NCBI GenBank assembly: GCA_002317155.1
Contig: DCIR01000076.1
Location: forward strand, 1-23,635
Direction: 5' to 3'
DNA: 23,635 bases
Source of the DNA: Lachnospiraceae bacterium UBA1721
GTDB lineage: Bacteria; Bacillota; Clostridia; Lachnospirales; Lachnospiraceae
This document shows, in pieces, positions 1 through 8,500 of this stretch. Made by a program: the position numbers and the translations under genes. Every line of letters starts with the position of its first letter. Position 1 is the stretch's first letter. Below the pieces are notes generated by a model. The model made no database searches, was not told where the DNA came from, and worked only from the letters and a program-made list of their open reading frames with translations.

Positions 1-434
1 CCAATAACAGCAACCTTCTTGCCATTCATGTTCTCTGCCTTCTTAGGCTTAATTCCGTTCTCAGAAGCCCAGTCTGCAACAAAGCGCTCAAGCTTACCGA
101 TAGAAACAGGCTCACCCTTAATACCTCTGATGCACTTACCCTCACACTGTGACTCCTGAGGGCATACACGTCCACATACAGCAGGAAGTGCAGATGACTC
201 ACTGATAATCTCATATGCCTTCTCGATTTCTCCAAGCTTAACCTGCTCAACAAAACCGGGAATATTAATAGCTACGGGGCATCCCTTTACACACTGTGCA
301 TTCTTACAATTAATGCATCTTGAAGCCTCTTCCATAGCCTCTTCTTTATTATATCCAAGGCAAACTTCTTCAAAATTACAAGCTCTAACCTGAGGATCCT
401 GTTCTCTAACGGGAACTTTCTTTAAAACGTCCAT
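1..434 (-). CDS. nfnB: NfnB / GltD-like NADPH-binding flavoprotein, N-terminal part (cut by window edge)
   Basis: This is the N-terminal 144 residues of a glutamate-synthase-small-subunit-like protein; the gene continues past the left edge. Two cysteine sets are visible, C40-C43-C48-C52 (CINCKNAQCVKGCP) and C87-C91-C97-C101 (CGRVCPQESQCEGKC). Family members use these for two [4Fe-4S] clusters. They are followed by KKVAVI, the start of the first FAD/NAD(P) Rossmann strand, just at the edge. The ATG at 434 has AGGAG eight bases upstream. The gene follows the NfnA-like gene by 34 bp. That pairing points to NfnAB (NADH-dependent reduced ferredoxin:NADP oxidoreductase, cytoplasmic, electron-bifurcating) rather than true glutamate synthase, since no large GltB subunit is visible. 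A SudAB-like sulfide dehydrogenase is an alternative. The catalytic part cannot be judged because it lies outside the window. Confidence 0.85.
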   Translation of the reverse strand, partial: MDVLKKVPVREQDPQVRACNFEEVCLGYNKEEAMEEASRCINCKNAQCVKGCPVAINIPGFVEQVKLGEIEKAYEIISESSALPAVCGRVCPQESQCEGKCIRGIKGEPVSIGKLERFVADWASENGIKPKKAENMNGKKVAVI

Positions 435-468
435 TTATATATCTCCTTATCTAATGGTTGTAGATTAA

Positions 469-1347
469 TTAATGGCACTGACCACATCCGCCGTGATGTG
501 TATTGCCTTCTTTTGCTGCAAGATAAGCTCTGCCTTCTTCAGTCTTATAAATAGCCTGACGACGCATAGCCTCATCAAAATTAACCTTAAATCCATCAAA
601 CTCAGGACCGTCAACGCAAGCAAATTTAATCTCATCGCCTACAGTTACACGACATGCACCGCACATTCCGGTACCGTCTACCATGATAGGGTTAAGTGAT
701 ACGATAGTAGGAATATTAAGTTCCTTTGTAGTCATTACAGCAAACTTCATCATGATCATGGGTCCGATACATACGCACTGGTCATATGTCTTACCATCCT
801 CATAAAGATCCTTAAGAACCTTAGTAACCACGCCTGATCTGCCATAAGAACCATCATCAGTGGTAACATAGAGATTACCGGCTACAGCCTTCATCTCTTC
901 CTCGAGAATAAGGAGATCCTTGTTTCTGGCACCCATAATAACGTCAACATCGATGCCATTCTCATGCATCCACTTTACCTGAGGATATACAGGAGCAGTT
1001 CCTACACCACCTGCAATAAATACAATCTTTTTCTTCTTAAGCTCTTCAACAGGCTCCTTAACAAGCTCTGAAGCACATCCAAGAGGTCCAACAAAATCCT
1101 GGAAGCTGTCGCCTTCATTAAGCTCAGACATAATCTGAGTAGCTGCACCTACAATCTGAAATACGATAGTTACAGAACCCTTTTCTCTGTCATAATCACA
1201 GATAGTAAGAGGAATTCTCTCACCGTCAGCATCCGATCTTACGATTACAAACTGTCCGGGTAAGCAGTTCTTTGCTGTTCTTGGTGCGTCTACTTCCATA
1301 AGGAAGATATTGGGAGTAAGCACCTTTTTCTTAAGAATTTTGTACAT
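469..1347 (-). CDS. nfnA: NfnA-like ferredoxin-NADP reductase subunit (PyrK/sulfide dehydrogenase family)
   Basis: A 292-residue FAD/NAD(P)-binding reductase subunit of the ferredoxin-NADP-reductase superfamily. GQFVIVR (31-37) and RIPLTICD (44-51) sit in the FAD-binding barrel. AGGVGTAPVYPQ (112-123) is the nucleotide-binding loop. MVDGTGMCGACRV (222-233) with C244 forms the [2Fe-2S] site: D224, C229, C232 and C244 match the family's three-Cys-plus-Asp ligation known from NfnA. Length fits the NfnA small subunit of about 280 residues. The ATG at 1347 is preceded by GGAG at seven bases. The NfnB-like gene follows directly, supporting a bifurcating transhydrogenase that makes NADPH from NADH and reduced ferredoxin. 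The C terminus ends in an unusual HHGGCGQCH tail that could bind a metal. A sulfide dehydrogenase (SudB) assignment cannot be excluded. Confidence 0.85.
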   Translation of the reverse strand: MYKILKKKVLTPNIFLMEVDAPRTAKNCLPGQFVIVRSDADGERIPLTICDYDREKGSVTIVFQIVGAATQIMSELNEGDSFQDFVGPLGCASELVKEPVEELKKKKIVFIAGGVGTAPVYPQVKWMHENGIDVDVIMGARNKDLLILEEEMKAVAGNLYVTTDDGSYGRSGVVTKVLKDLYEDGKTYDQCVCIGPMIMMKFAVMTTKELNIPTIVSLNPIMVDGTGMCGACRVTVGDEIKFACVDGPEFDGFKVNFDEAMRRQAIYKTEEGRAYLAAKEGNTHHGGCGQCH

Positions 1348-1398
1348 TTGTTTTCTCCAATTCCTTTATCTTTTTTGGCTTATGCCTTTAAATACATA

Positions 1399-2883
1399 TT
1401 ATTCGATTTTAGATATTTCACCTGTAATCATATCTACAGAATATCTTACATCGAGATAAGTCATAATATCATCGACTATCATTGCTTCATCAAATACATA
1501 GCAATAATTTTTACCCACAGGTGCAAAACCTGTTAATATAAGGTTAAGACATCCACCCTCCGGCATTATACCATCTTCAGAAACTATAGTCCCTTTTTCA
1601 AGCAAATATTCAATAAGCATATCATAAGCAGCATCGGGCATAACCTCATACTCATACTGCATATCAATAACAATGCTTACAATATTCGACGTTAATCCAT
1701 ACTTATCAACACTTACGAACTTATAAGTGGTCATACCATAAGGAACAAAAATGCTTCCTGTATACATCTGCGAGGTAGCATCAGGTTCACTTCCGTCAGA
1801 AGTATAATATACAATTATATTATCACTATCATAGAAAACTTCCAACAGTTGAGGTGAAATATACTCTCCCTCAGGTAAACTCAATTCAGGTTCAAGTGGA
1901 TTAGCTATCTCGATTATATACTTAGCCTCTACAACATCACTTGTTAATCCATACTTATTTTTTGAATAAGTAGTCAGCTTATATGTTCCGATTTCCATTA
2001 AAACAGGTAATCTGTAAATCTCATCTTCAGCCAAAACAGTAGTATTACCGTTGAATTCACTGACCAAAGTATAATAGATTTCATCTGATCCAGATATAGA
2101 CATCATCTGAGGCAAATCATATAATCCGGGCACAATTACAAGTTCAGGTTCATGTGTAAGAAAATCCTTATATTTCTCAAGAATAGTCGGATTACCTACA
2201 GTTGTAATTAAATCGTATATCTTCTGATAATTCTGCTGACCCGAATACAAATATATGAGTCTCTCATAAGTCTGTTCCTTTTGAACATCCGATACATCTG
2301 CATTATCAACAATTTTATAGAGAACCGTTTCATATTCAGCTGTCTTATTTGAATCAAACAGCACATAACTGTACTCTGTTAATAATGCCAAATCATCTGG
2401 CTCTTTTTCAAGCAGCACCTCGTAAAGCCCTCTTGCTTTATCATATTCCTTACCGGCATAAGCTTTTTGAGCCTGCGAAAGTTTATATGAATCAGATGTA
2501 ACAATAATAATTATAATTACAGAGGCAATAATAAGGGCTGCAAAAATAACTATAAAAAAAATCCATTTAGGAGCTTTATCCTTATTATAATCCGGAACAG
2601 CAATAGAATCGTTGGACTTATTATTCAATTTTCCTTGTGAATTACCTGCATTTGAAACATTACTCTTCAGATTTTTCTGCGAAGCATTTGAGATTTTTTT
2701 CTGACTGGATTTATCTTTCTTACTGTCAGTAGAAAAAATATCCTTAGTCATTGTCTCAATAGTTTCTCTGCACTGGTCTTCTATTTCAGGATCAAAATCA
2801 GGTACCATATTAATCTCATTACCGCATGTCGGGCAGAGAACAGAACCATCCTTTAATTCTGCATTACACCAGGGACATTTCAT
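1399..2883 (-). CDS. Zinc-ribbon, single-pass membrane protein with TPR-like and chitobiase-C-like repeats
   Basis: A 494-residue protein of unknown function. An N-terminal zinc ribbon has C3-C6 and C17-C20 (CPWC, CPTC). A Ser/Lys/Asn-rich linker follows (about 50-105), then one transmembrane helix (about 107-129). Residues 132-245 are helical and TPR-like (YAGKEYDKARGLYEVLLEKE and later helices). Two beta-rich repeats follow at about 268-326 and 333-406. The second contains YYTSDGSEPDATSQMYTG and both contain KYGLTS, which resembles the chitobiase/beta-hexosaminidase C-terminal (CHB_HEX_C) fold. A small C-terminal domain occupies about 411-494. Topology is probably zinc ribbon inside and repeats outside. 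Such multidomain proteins occur in Clostridia without a known role. It lies 26 bp after folD and 51 bp before nfnA, so it is likely co-transcribed with one-carbon genes. The ATG at 2883 gives the zinc ribbon directly at the N terminus. I assign no function. Confidence 0.85.
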   Translation of the reverse strand: MKCPWCNAELKDGSVLCPTCGNEINMVPDFDPEIEDQCRETIETMTKDIFSTDSKKDKSSQKKISNASQKNLKSNVSNAGNSQGKLNNKSNDSIAVPDYNKDKAPKWIFFIVIFAALIIASVIIIIIVTSDSYKLSQAQKAYAGKEYDKARGLYEVLLEKEPDDLALLTEYSYVLFDSNKTAEYETVLYKIVDNADVSDVQKEQTYERLIYLYSGQQNYQKIYDLITTVGNPTILEKYKDFLTHEPELVIVPGLYDLPQMMSISGSDEIYYTLVSEFNGNTTVLAEDEIYRLPVLMEIGTYKLTTYSKNKYGLTSDVVEAKYIIEIANPLEPELSLPEGEYISPQLLEVFYDSDNIIVYYTSDGSEPDATSQMYTGSIFVPYGMTTYKFVSVDKYGLTSNIVSIVIDMQYEYEVMPDAAYDMLIEYLLEKGTIVSEDGIMPEGGCLNLILTGFAPVGKNYCYVFDEAMIVDDIMTYLDVRYSVDMITGEISKIE

Positions 2884-2909
2884 AAATATCTCCGAATCTG
2901 TTAGTCAAA

Positions 2910-3755
2910 TTATTTCTGTAAGTCTACTGAAGTCACACAGTTATTCATTAACATAGCAATAGTCATCGGTCCTACGCCGCCGGGAACAGGAGTAATGGCT
3001 TCTGCAATTGGCTCAACAGAATCATAATCCACATCTCCGCAAAGCTTGCCATTATCCATGCGATGAATACCTACGTCAATAACAACAGCTCCCTCTTTTA
3101 CATAAGAAGCATCTATCATTTTAGGTTTACCGATTGCAACCACTAAAATATCTGCGCGCTTTGCCACTGCTTTAAGATCAGCAGTTCTGCTGTGAGTAAC
3201 AGTTATGGTACCATTTTCTCTGAGCAAAAGCATAGCCATAGGCTTACCAACAATATTACTTCTGCCAATAACTACACATTCCTTACCTTCAATTGAATAT
3301 CCGGAACGCTTAATAAGTTCAATAACTCCTGCAGGAGTGCATGACAAAAATCCGGGCTTTCCGATTGATAATGCTCCTACATTCATAGGATGGAATCCGT
3401 CTACATCTTTAAGAGGTGAAATTGCATCCAAAACCTTTTCTTCATCAATTCCTTTAGGTAAAGGAAGCTGTACAAGTATTCCGTTACAATCCTTACGATT
3501 ATTTAATTCATCAATAAGTGAAAGAAGCTCTTTTTCGGTAGTCTCCTCAGGAAGTTCGTAAGACAATGACACAATACCACAGTATTCGCATGCCTTTTTC
3601 TTATTTCTGACATATACACTTGAAGCAGGATCATTACCAACCTGAATAACAGCAAGTGATACTGTTACACCGCTTTCAGCAAGCTTAGCAACCTTTTCCT
3701 TAACCTCATCTTTAATCTGCTGAGAAATTAACTTACCATCAATAATCTTTGCCAT
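2910..3755 (-). CDS. folD: Bifunctional 5,10-methylene-THF dehydrogenase / methenyl-THF cyclohydrolase FolD
   Basis: A cytoplasmic one-carbon enzyme of 281 residues that oxidises 5,10-methylene-THF to methenyl-THF with NADP+ and hydrolyses it to 10-formyl-THF. The catalytic Y48-x3-K52 pair lies in SVYVRNKKKACEYCG. VQLPLPKGID (95-104), KDVDGFHPMNVG (116-127), SCTPAG (138-143), VIGRSNIVGKP (162-172) and TPVPGGVGPMT (255-265) are all intact FolD signatures. A GTG four codons upstream (3767) is also open, but the ATG at 3755 has GAGG six bases before it and gives the usual MAKIIDGK N terminus, so I use it. The gene follows fhs by 22 bp. Together they interconvert formate and methylene-THF. Length and motifs are normal for the family. 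Confidence 0.97.
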   Translation of the reverse strand: MAKIIDGKLISQQIKDEVKEKVAKLAESGVTVSLAVIQVGNDPASSVYVRNKKKACEYCGIVSLSYELPEETTEKELLSLIDELNNRKDCNGILVQLPLPKGIDEEKVLDAISPLKDVDGFHPMNVGALSIGKPGFLSCTPAGVIELIKRSGYSIEGKECVVIGRSNIVGKPMAMLLLRENGTITVTHSRTADLKAVAKRADILVVAIGKPKMIDASYVKEGAVVIDVGIHRMDNGKLCGDVDYDSVEPIAEAITPVPGGVGPMTIAMLMNNCVTSVDLQK

Positions 3756-3761
3756 TTTATA

Positions 3762-3765
3762 CCTC
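3762..3765 (-). promoter_or_regulatory. folD ribosome binding site that fixes the start
   Basis: GAGG on the minus strand, six bases ahead of the ATG at 3755. It lies too close to (in fact just inside) the alternative GTG reading to serve that start, so it decides in favour of the ATG. Confidence 0.7.
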
Positions 3766-3777
3766 ACATTAATTCAC

Positions 3778-5448
3778 TTAGAACAAACCGGTAATAACTC
3801 CATCATCATTGACATCAATACCATATGCTGCAGGTGTCTTGGGAAGACCCGGCATAGTCATAACAGCACCTGTAAGTACTACTACAAATCCTGCTCCTGC
3901 AGATACATATACATCTCTAACATTAATCTCAAATCCTACAGGGCGGCCAAGAAGTGAAGGATCATCTGATAATGAATACTGGGTCTTAGCCATACATACA
4001 GGAAGATTACCAAATCCAAGATCTGTAAGCTTTGCAAGCTGCTTAATAACAGAAGGTGCAAAATTTACATATGCAGCACCGTATATATCACATGCAATCT
4101 TTTCAATCTTAGCCTTAAGAGGAAGTTCATCATCATAAAGAGTCTTGAAATTGCTCTCCTTGTTCTCGATAGTATCGATAACCTTCTTGGCAAGCTCTAC
4201 GCCGCCTTCTCCGCCCTTAGCCCATACTTCAGCAAGAGCAAACTCACAGTTTCTTGCCTTACAGAAATTCTCAATAAAGCTAAGTTCAGCCTCTGTATCA
4301 GTAACAAAAGAATTAAGTGTAACAACAATCGGCACACCAAATTTCTGAAGATTTTCAATATGCTTTTCGAGGTTAACAATACCCTTCTTCAAAGCATCCA
4401 TATTTTCTTCATTAAGATTAGCCTTAGGTACACCACCATTATACTTAAGTGCTCTTACAGTAGCTACGAGCACAACTGCATCAGGCTTAAGTCCTGCTTT
4501 ACGGCACTTAATATCAAAGAACTTCTCGGCACCAAGATCAGCACCAAAACCAGCCTCAGTAATACAATAATCTGCCATCTTAAGAGCAGCCTTGGTTGCT
4601 CTGACAGAGTTACATCCATGAGCGATATTAGCAAAAGGACCACCATGAACAAGTGCAGGTGTATGTTCAAGGGTCTGAATAAGATTAGGCTTAAGTGCAT
4701 CCTTTAACAGAGCAGCCATTGAACCAACAACATTAAGCTGACCTGCAGTAACAGGCTCACCTGCAACGTTATATGCAACTACAATCTTAGAAAGTCTTTC
4801 CTTAAGATCATTCATATCTGTAGCAAGGCAAAGAATTGCCATTATCTCACTTGCTACTGTGATAACAAAATGATCTTCTCTTACATAACCGTCAGCCTTA
4901 GCGCCAAGACCAACAACCACATTTCTAAGAACGCGGTCATTCATATCAAGACAACGCTTCCAAACTATATTTCTAGAATCAATATTAAGCTCATTACCCT
5001 GCTGAATATGGTTATCAATAATAGCGGCAAGAAGATTGTTAGCAGAAGTTATAGCATGAAAATCTCCTGTAAAATGAAGATTAAGATCCTCCATGGGAAC
5101 AACCTGCGCATATCCACCACCTGCAGCTCCACCCTTTACGCCAAAGCAGGGTCCAAGTGAGGGCTCTCTTAAAGCAATAATAGCCTTCTTGCCAAGAGTT
5201 CCGAATGCTTCGCCAAGACCAACAGTGATAGTTGTTTTTCCTTCACCTGCAGGGGTCGGATTAATTGCAGTAACAAGGATGAGCTTACCATCCTTATTAT
5301 TCTCAATCTTCTTTAAGTATTCATCAGATAACTTTGCCTTATATTTTCCATATAAATCAAGGTCATCTTCCTCAATGCCGATTCTGGCAGCAACTTTTGT
5401 AATTGGTTCAAGCACAGATTCCTGTGCGATTTCAATATCACTTTTCAT
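3778..5448 (-). CDS. fhs: Formate-tetrahydrofolate ligase
   Basis: A complete 556-residue cytoplasmic enzyme that makes 10-formyl-THF from formate, ATP and THF. The P-loop-like TPAGEGKTT is at 65-73. REPSLGPCFGVKGGAAGGGY (94-113) and LHFTGDFHAITSANNLL (124-140) are highly conserved Fhs blocks. The GGPFANIAHGCNS block and the C-terminal GAVMTMPGLPKTPAA segment are also intact. Length matches the family (about 550-560). The ATG at 5448 has AGAGG upstream in good spacing. folD follows at once, forming the formate-to-methylene-THF branch. In acetogens this is part of the Wood-Ljungdahl methyl branch. Here no acetyl-CoA synthase genes are visible, so a role in purine, glycine/serine or formate assimilation is equally likely. 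A weak promoter candidate lies in the 65 bp before it. Confidence 0.98.
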   Translation of the reverse strand: MKSDIEIAQESVLEPITKVAARIGIEEDDLDLYGKYKAKLSDEYLKKIENNKDGKLILVTAINPTPAGEGKTTITVGLGEAFGTLGKKAIIALREPSLGPCFGVKGGAAGGGYAQVVPMEDLNLHFTGDFHAITSANNLLAAIIDNHIQQGNELNIDSRNIVWKRCLDMNDRVLRNVVVGLGAKADGYVREDHFVITVASEIMAILCLATDMNDLKERLSKIVVAYNVAGEPVTAGQLNVVGSMAALLKDALKPNLIQTLEHTPALVHGGPFANIAHGCNSVRATKAALKMADYCITEAGFGADLGAEKFFDIKCRKAGLKPDAVVLVATVRALKYNGGVPKANLNEENMDALKKGIVNLEKHIENLQKFGVPIVVTLNSFVTDTEAELSFIENFCKARNCEFALAEVWAKGGEGGVELAKKVIDTIENKESNFKTLYDDELPLKAKIEKIACDIYGAAYVNFAPSVIKQLAKLTDLGFGNLPVCMAKTQYSLSDDPSLLGRPVGFEINVRDVYVSAGAGFVVVLTGAVMTMPGLPKTPAAYGIDVNDDGVITGLF

Positions 5449-5483
5449 GTTTATCCTCTCAGTTCAAATAACATCTTATAATA

Positions 5484-5513
5484 TATATGACTTATTACCA
5501 ATGATTAAGTCAA
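5484..5513 (-). promoter_or_regulatory. Possible fhs promoter (weak)
   Basis: The minus strand just after the ftsK stop codon reads TTGACT (5508-5513), with an AT-rich CATATA about 18 bases later (5484-5489). The -35 is good and the -10 poor. In such AT-rich DNA this is only suggestive. It would let the one-carbon operon be transcribed independently of ftsK. Confidence 0.3.
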
Positions 5514-8500
5514 CTAAATTCCATTATCTTCAAGGAAAGATTCAAATTCCTCAATAGACATAAGAATTTCTCTGGCTTTGGTTCCGGACTCTCCACCAAC
5601 CACTCCGTCTTCGGCAAGTGCATCCATAATTCTGGCAGCTCGGTTAAATCCAATCTGGAATTTTCTCTGTAAAAATCCAATTGAACCTTTGCCGGTATTA
5701 ATCACACATCTGCCGGCTTCAGCATACAGCTCATCTCTTCCGCTACCTTCGGATGAAGCACCCTGTACATTGCCCTTCGAGCCATCGTTTCCACCTGCCA
5801 TATCATCACTGGATTCAAGTGAAATATTGGAGTTTTCAGCATAGAAATTATACAATCTCTGCTTCTTAAGGAAATCTACAACATCAGATACTTCCTCATC
5901 TGAAACAAATGCACCCTGAACACGTTCGGGCTTTGACTTACCCTGAGGGTAGAAAAGCATATCGCCCTTACCAAGCAGCTTCTCAGCACCGACAGTATCA
6001 AGAATTGTTCTCGAATCAACGCCCTGAGATACCGCAAAAGCCATACGGCTGGGCATATTGGCTTTAATCAAACCTGTAATAACATCAACCGAAGGTCTCT
6101 GTGTAGCTACTACAAGATGAATACCACAGGCACGAGCAAGCTGAGCGAGTCTACATATTGCAGCTTCTACTTCCTTACCGCAGGTCATCATGAGATCTGC
6201 CAGCTCATCGATAATAATAACGATTTTAGGAAGCTTGAAATGTCTGGGATCAATATTTTCACCGGTCTCAATCTTTTCATTATATCCCTTAAGATCACGG
6301 ACATTGAGATCAGCAAACTTCTTATATCTTTCCTCCATCTCCTTAACGCCCCATGCAAGTGCTCCCGCTGCTTTCTTGGGATCGGTAACAACAGGCAAAA
6401 GCAAATGAGGAATACCGTTATAAACGGACAACTCTACCACCTTCGGATCAATCAAAATCATCTGAACCTCATCAGGTGTAGATTTATAGAGTAAACTCAT
6501 TATCAAAGTATTGATACATACCGATTTACCGGAGCCTGTTGCACCTGCAATAAGTACATGCGGCATTTTAGCAATATCAGATACAATTACTTCGCCTCCG
6601 ATATTCATACCAACACCAAAGCTTAGAGTCGATTTCGATTCCTTATATTCAGTTGATTCAAGAAGAGTTCTCAAAGATACGGCAGAATTCTCCTTATTGG
6701 GTACTTCAATACCTACTGCTGATTTACCCGGAATAGGTGCTTCGATTCTAACATCAGCCGAAGCAAGACTATACTTGATATCATCAGCTAAGCTAAGTAT
6801 CTTGGATACCTTCGTACCGGGCTCCAAAGTCATCTCAAATCTGGTAACTGCAGGTCCCTGTACATAATCATCAACAGAAACATTGACGCCAAAACTTCTG
6901 AGTGTTTCCTGTAATCTCTCGGCAGTCTCAGCAAGTTGCTGTTTATCAGATTTAAGGCCACCTTTTCCCGGCTTAAGTAATGACAAAGGCGGGAACTGAT
7001 ATTTTCTGTTCGAATATGCCGGCTTTTCCTCTGAAGACTTATCATTATTATTTGCTTCAGTCTTAATATCCGATTTGTTTTCAGTCTTAACTTCGCTTTT
7101 AGCTTCTGAGTACGATCTTGTAGAACCTGAGTAATCAGAATTGCCTGATGATGCTCGTGATGAATCAACATTATTGATTGACATCTGCTCACCAAATACA
7201 AACTTAGCTTCTTCATCAGATGTTACTGTATGAGGTGTCACTGCATCAGGTGTTACTTCATCAATCTCTGCTCCAACATTATGAGGCTCTTCTGTCTCAA
7301 ACTTATCAAGATCATACTTATTGTTATAATCATGATCATCAGTATTAAGAGGACTAAATTCCTCATTTGTATTAACTATATGTTCCGATCTCAGCTCCTG
7401 CTTTTTAATCTTTACTTTTTGAAGTGGATTAGCTGCCACAGAACCTTCCAATCCATTATATTCAGCATTACTTACACTAAACGACTTCTTTTGCATGTCA
7501 GACGGATATCCATGTCCTGACATACCATTTTCCTGTCTTTCAGTGTACTGAGCAGGCGAGTCATTATAACCTGCATAACTGTTATCAGCATAATTACCGT
7601 CATTATAATAGTCGTTTGTATAATTATTATCTGAATAATTTTCATCAGAATAATTGTTATATCCATCCTGATTTGTATCGCCGATAAAAACCTCATGCAT
7701 ATCCTGCTTATACTTTGTAGGTACTGCATAATCTTCTGACGGAGGTACAATCTTTAAAATAGATTTAACTTCTTTCTCTTCAGCTCTTGCCTTTTGTCTT
7801 TCCTGCTTCTGAGCTCTGCTCATATCGATCTTTTGCTTCAGTGTAAGCTTATTTTCACGATAATTCTCAGGTTCAACATCTGAAGAAACATCATTTCTTC
7901 CCTGTCTTTCAGCCATAGCAGAAGTACGTATTCCGCCTTCTTCGGGATATTTTTCAGGTAACTGGACCGGAGTTTTCTTCTCAACTATTCCCGTAGCTGC
8001 ATTTTCATTAAATCCGGGTGCTGGTAAAGTATTCTTGTTTCTGAGGAGACCCTCATCATTATCAGCGTCATCTTTTCTGCTCTGTCTGTCCTCTATTAAT
8101 CTACGCTCATTCTCCTGAGCTTCAATGCGTCTTCTTTCTTCTCTCTGAGCGGCACGTACCTCATGGTCTTCAGAAAGTCCACGTATAATCTTCTGAATTC
8201 CGGTAATAAGTTTTCCCTGCGTAAGAATAACAAGAAGAATAAAAATACCAAGGAGCAAAATAATAACAAGACCTGCGTAACCAAGTCCTTTGTGAATAAA
8301 ATACGCAATCGTTCCGGAGACAAGTCCTCCACCGCATCTGCCCGTAGCACCTTCTTTATAAAGAGTGGCAAAGCTGTAACTCTCCATTGCAAGACCGACC
8401 GGTGAAATCATGTCACAAATAATTGCAACCATAAAATAAAGGCCGATACCTGCAGAAATCATTTTGATTGCATCACTGTTTCTTTTGAATTTTCTATACA

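Noticed and set aside
1..1347. Glutamate synthase operon (gltBD)
   Set aside because: The left-edge protein is GltD-like, but its neighbour is a PyrK/NfnA-type reductase and no large GltB subunit is present, so NfnAB fits better.
5093..5557. 154-codon plus-strand open frame over the fhs start and ftsK end
   Set aside because: It spans two real minus-strand genes and their gap and has no start signal; composition is that of reversed codons.
7551..7673. CRISPR or mobile-element repeat
   Set aside because: The short 15-bp units have no unique spacers, stay in frame and encode part of FtsK, so they are a coding tandem repeat.
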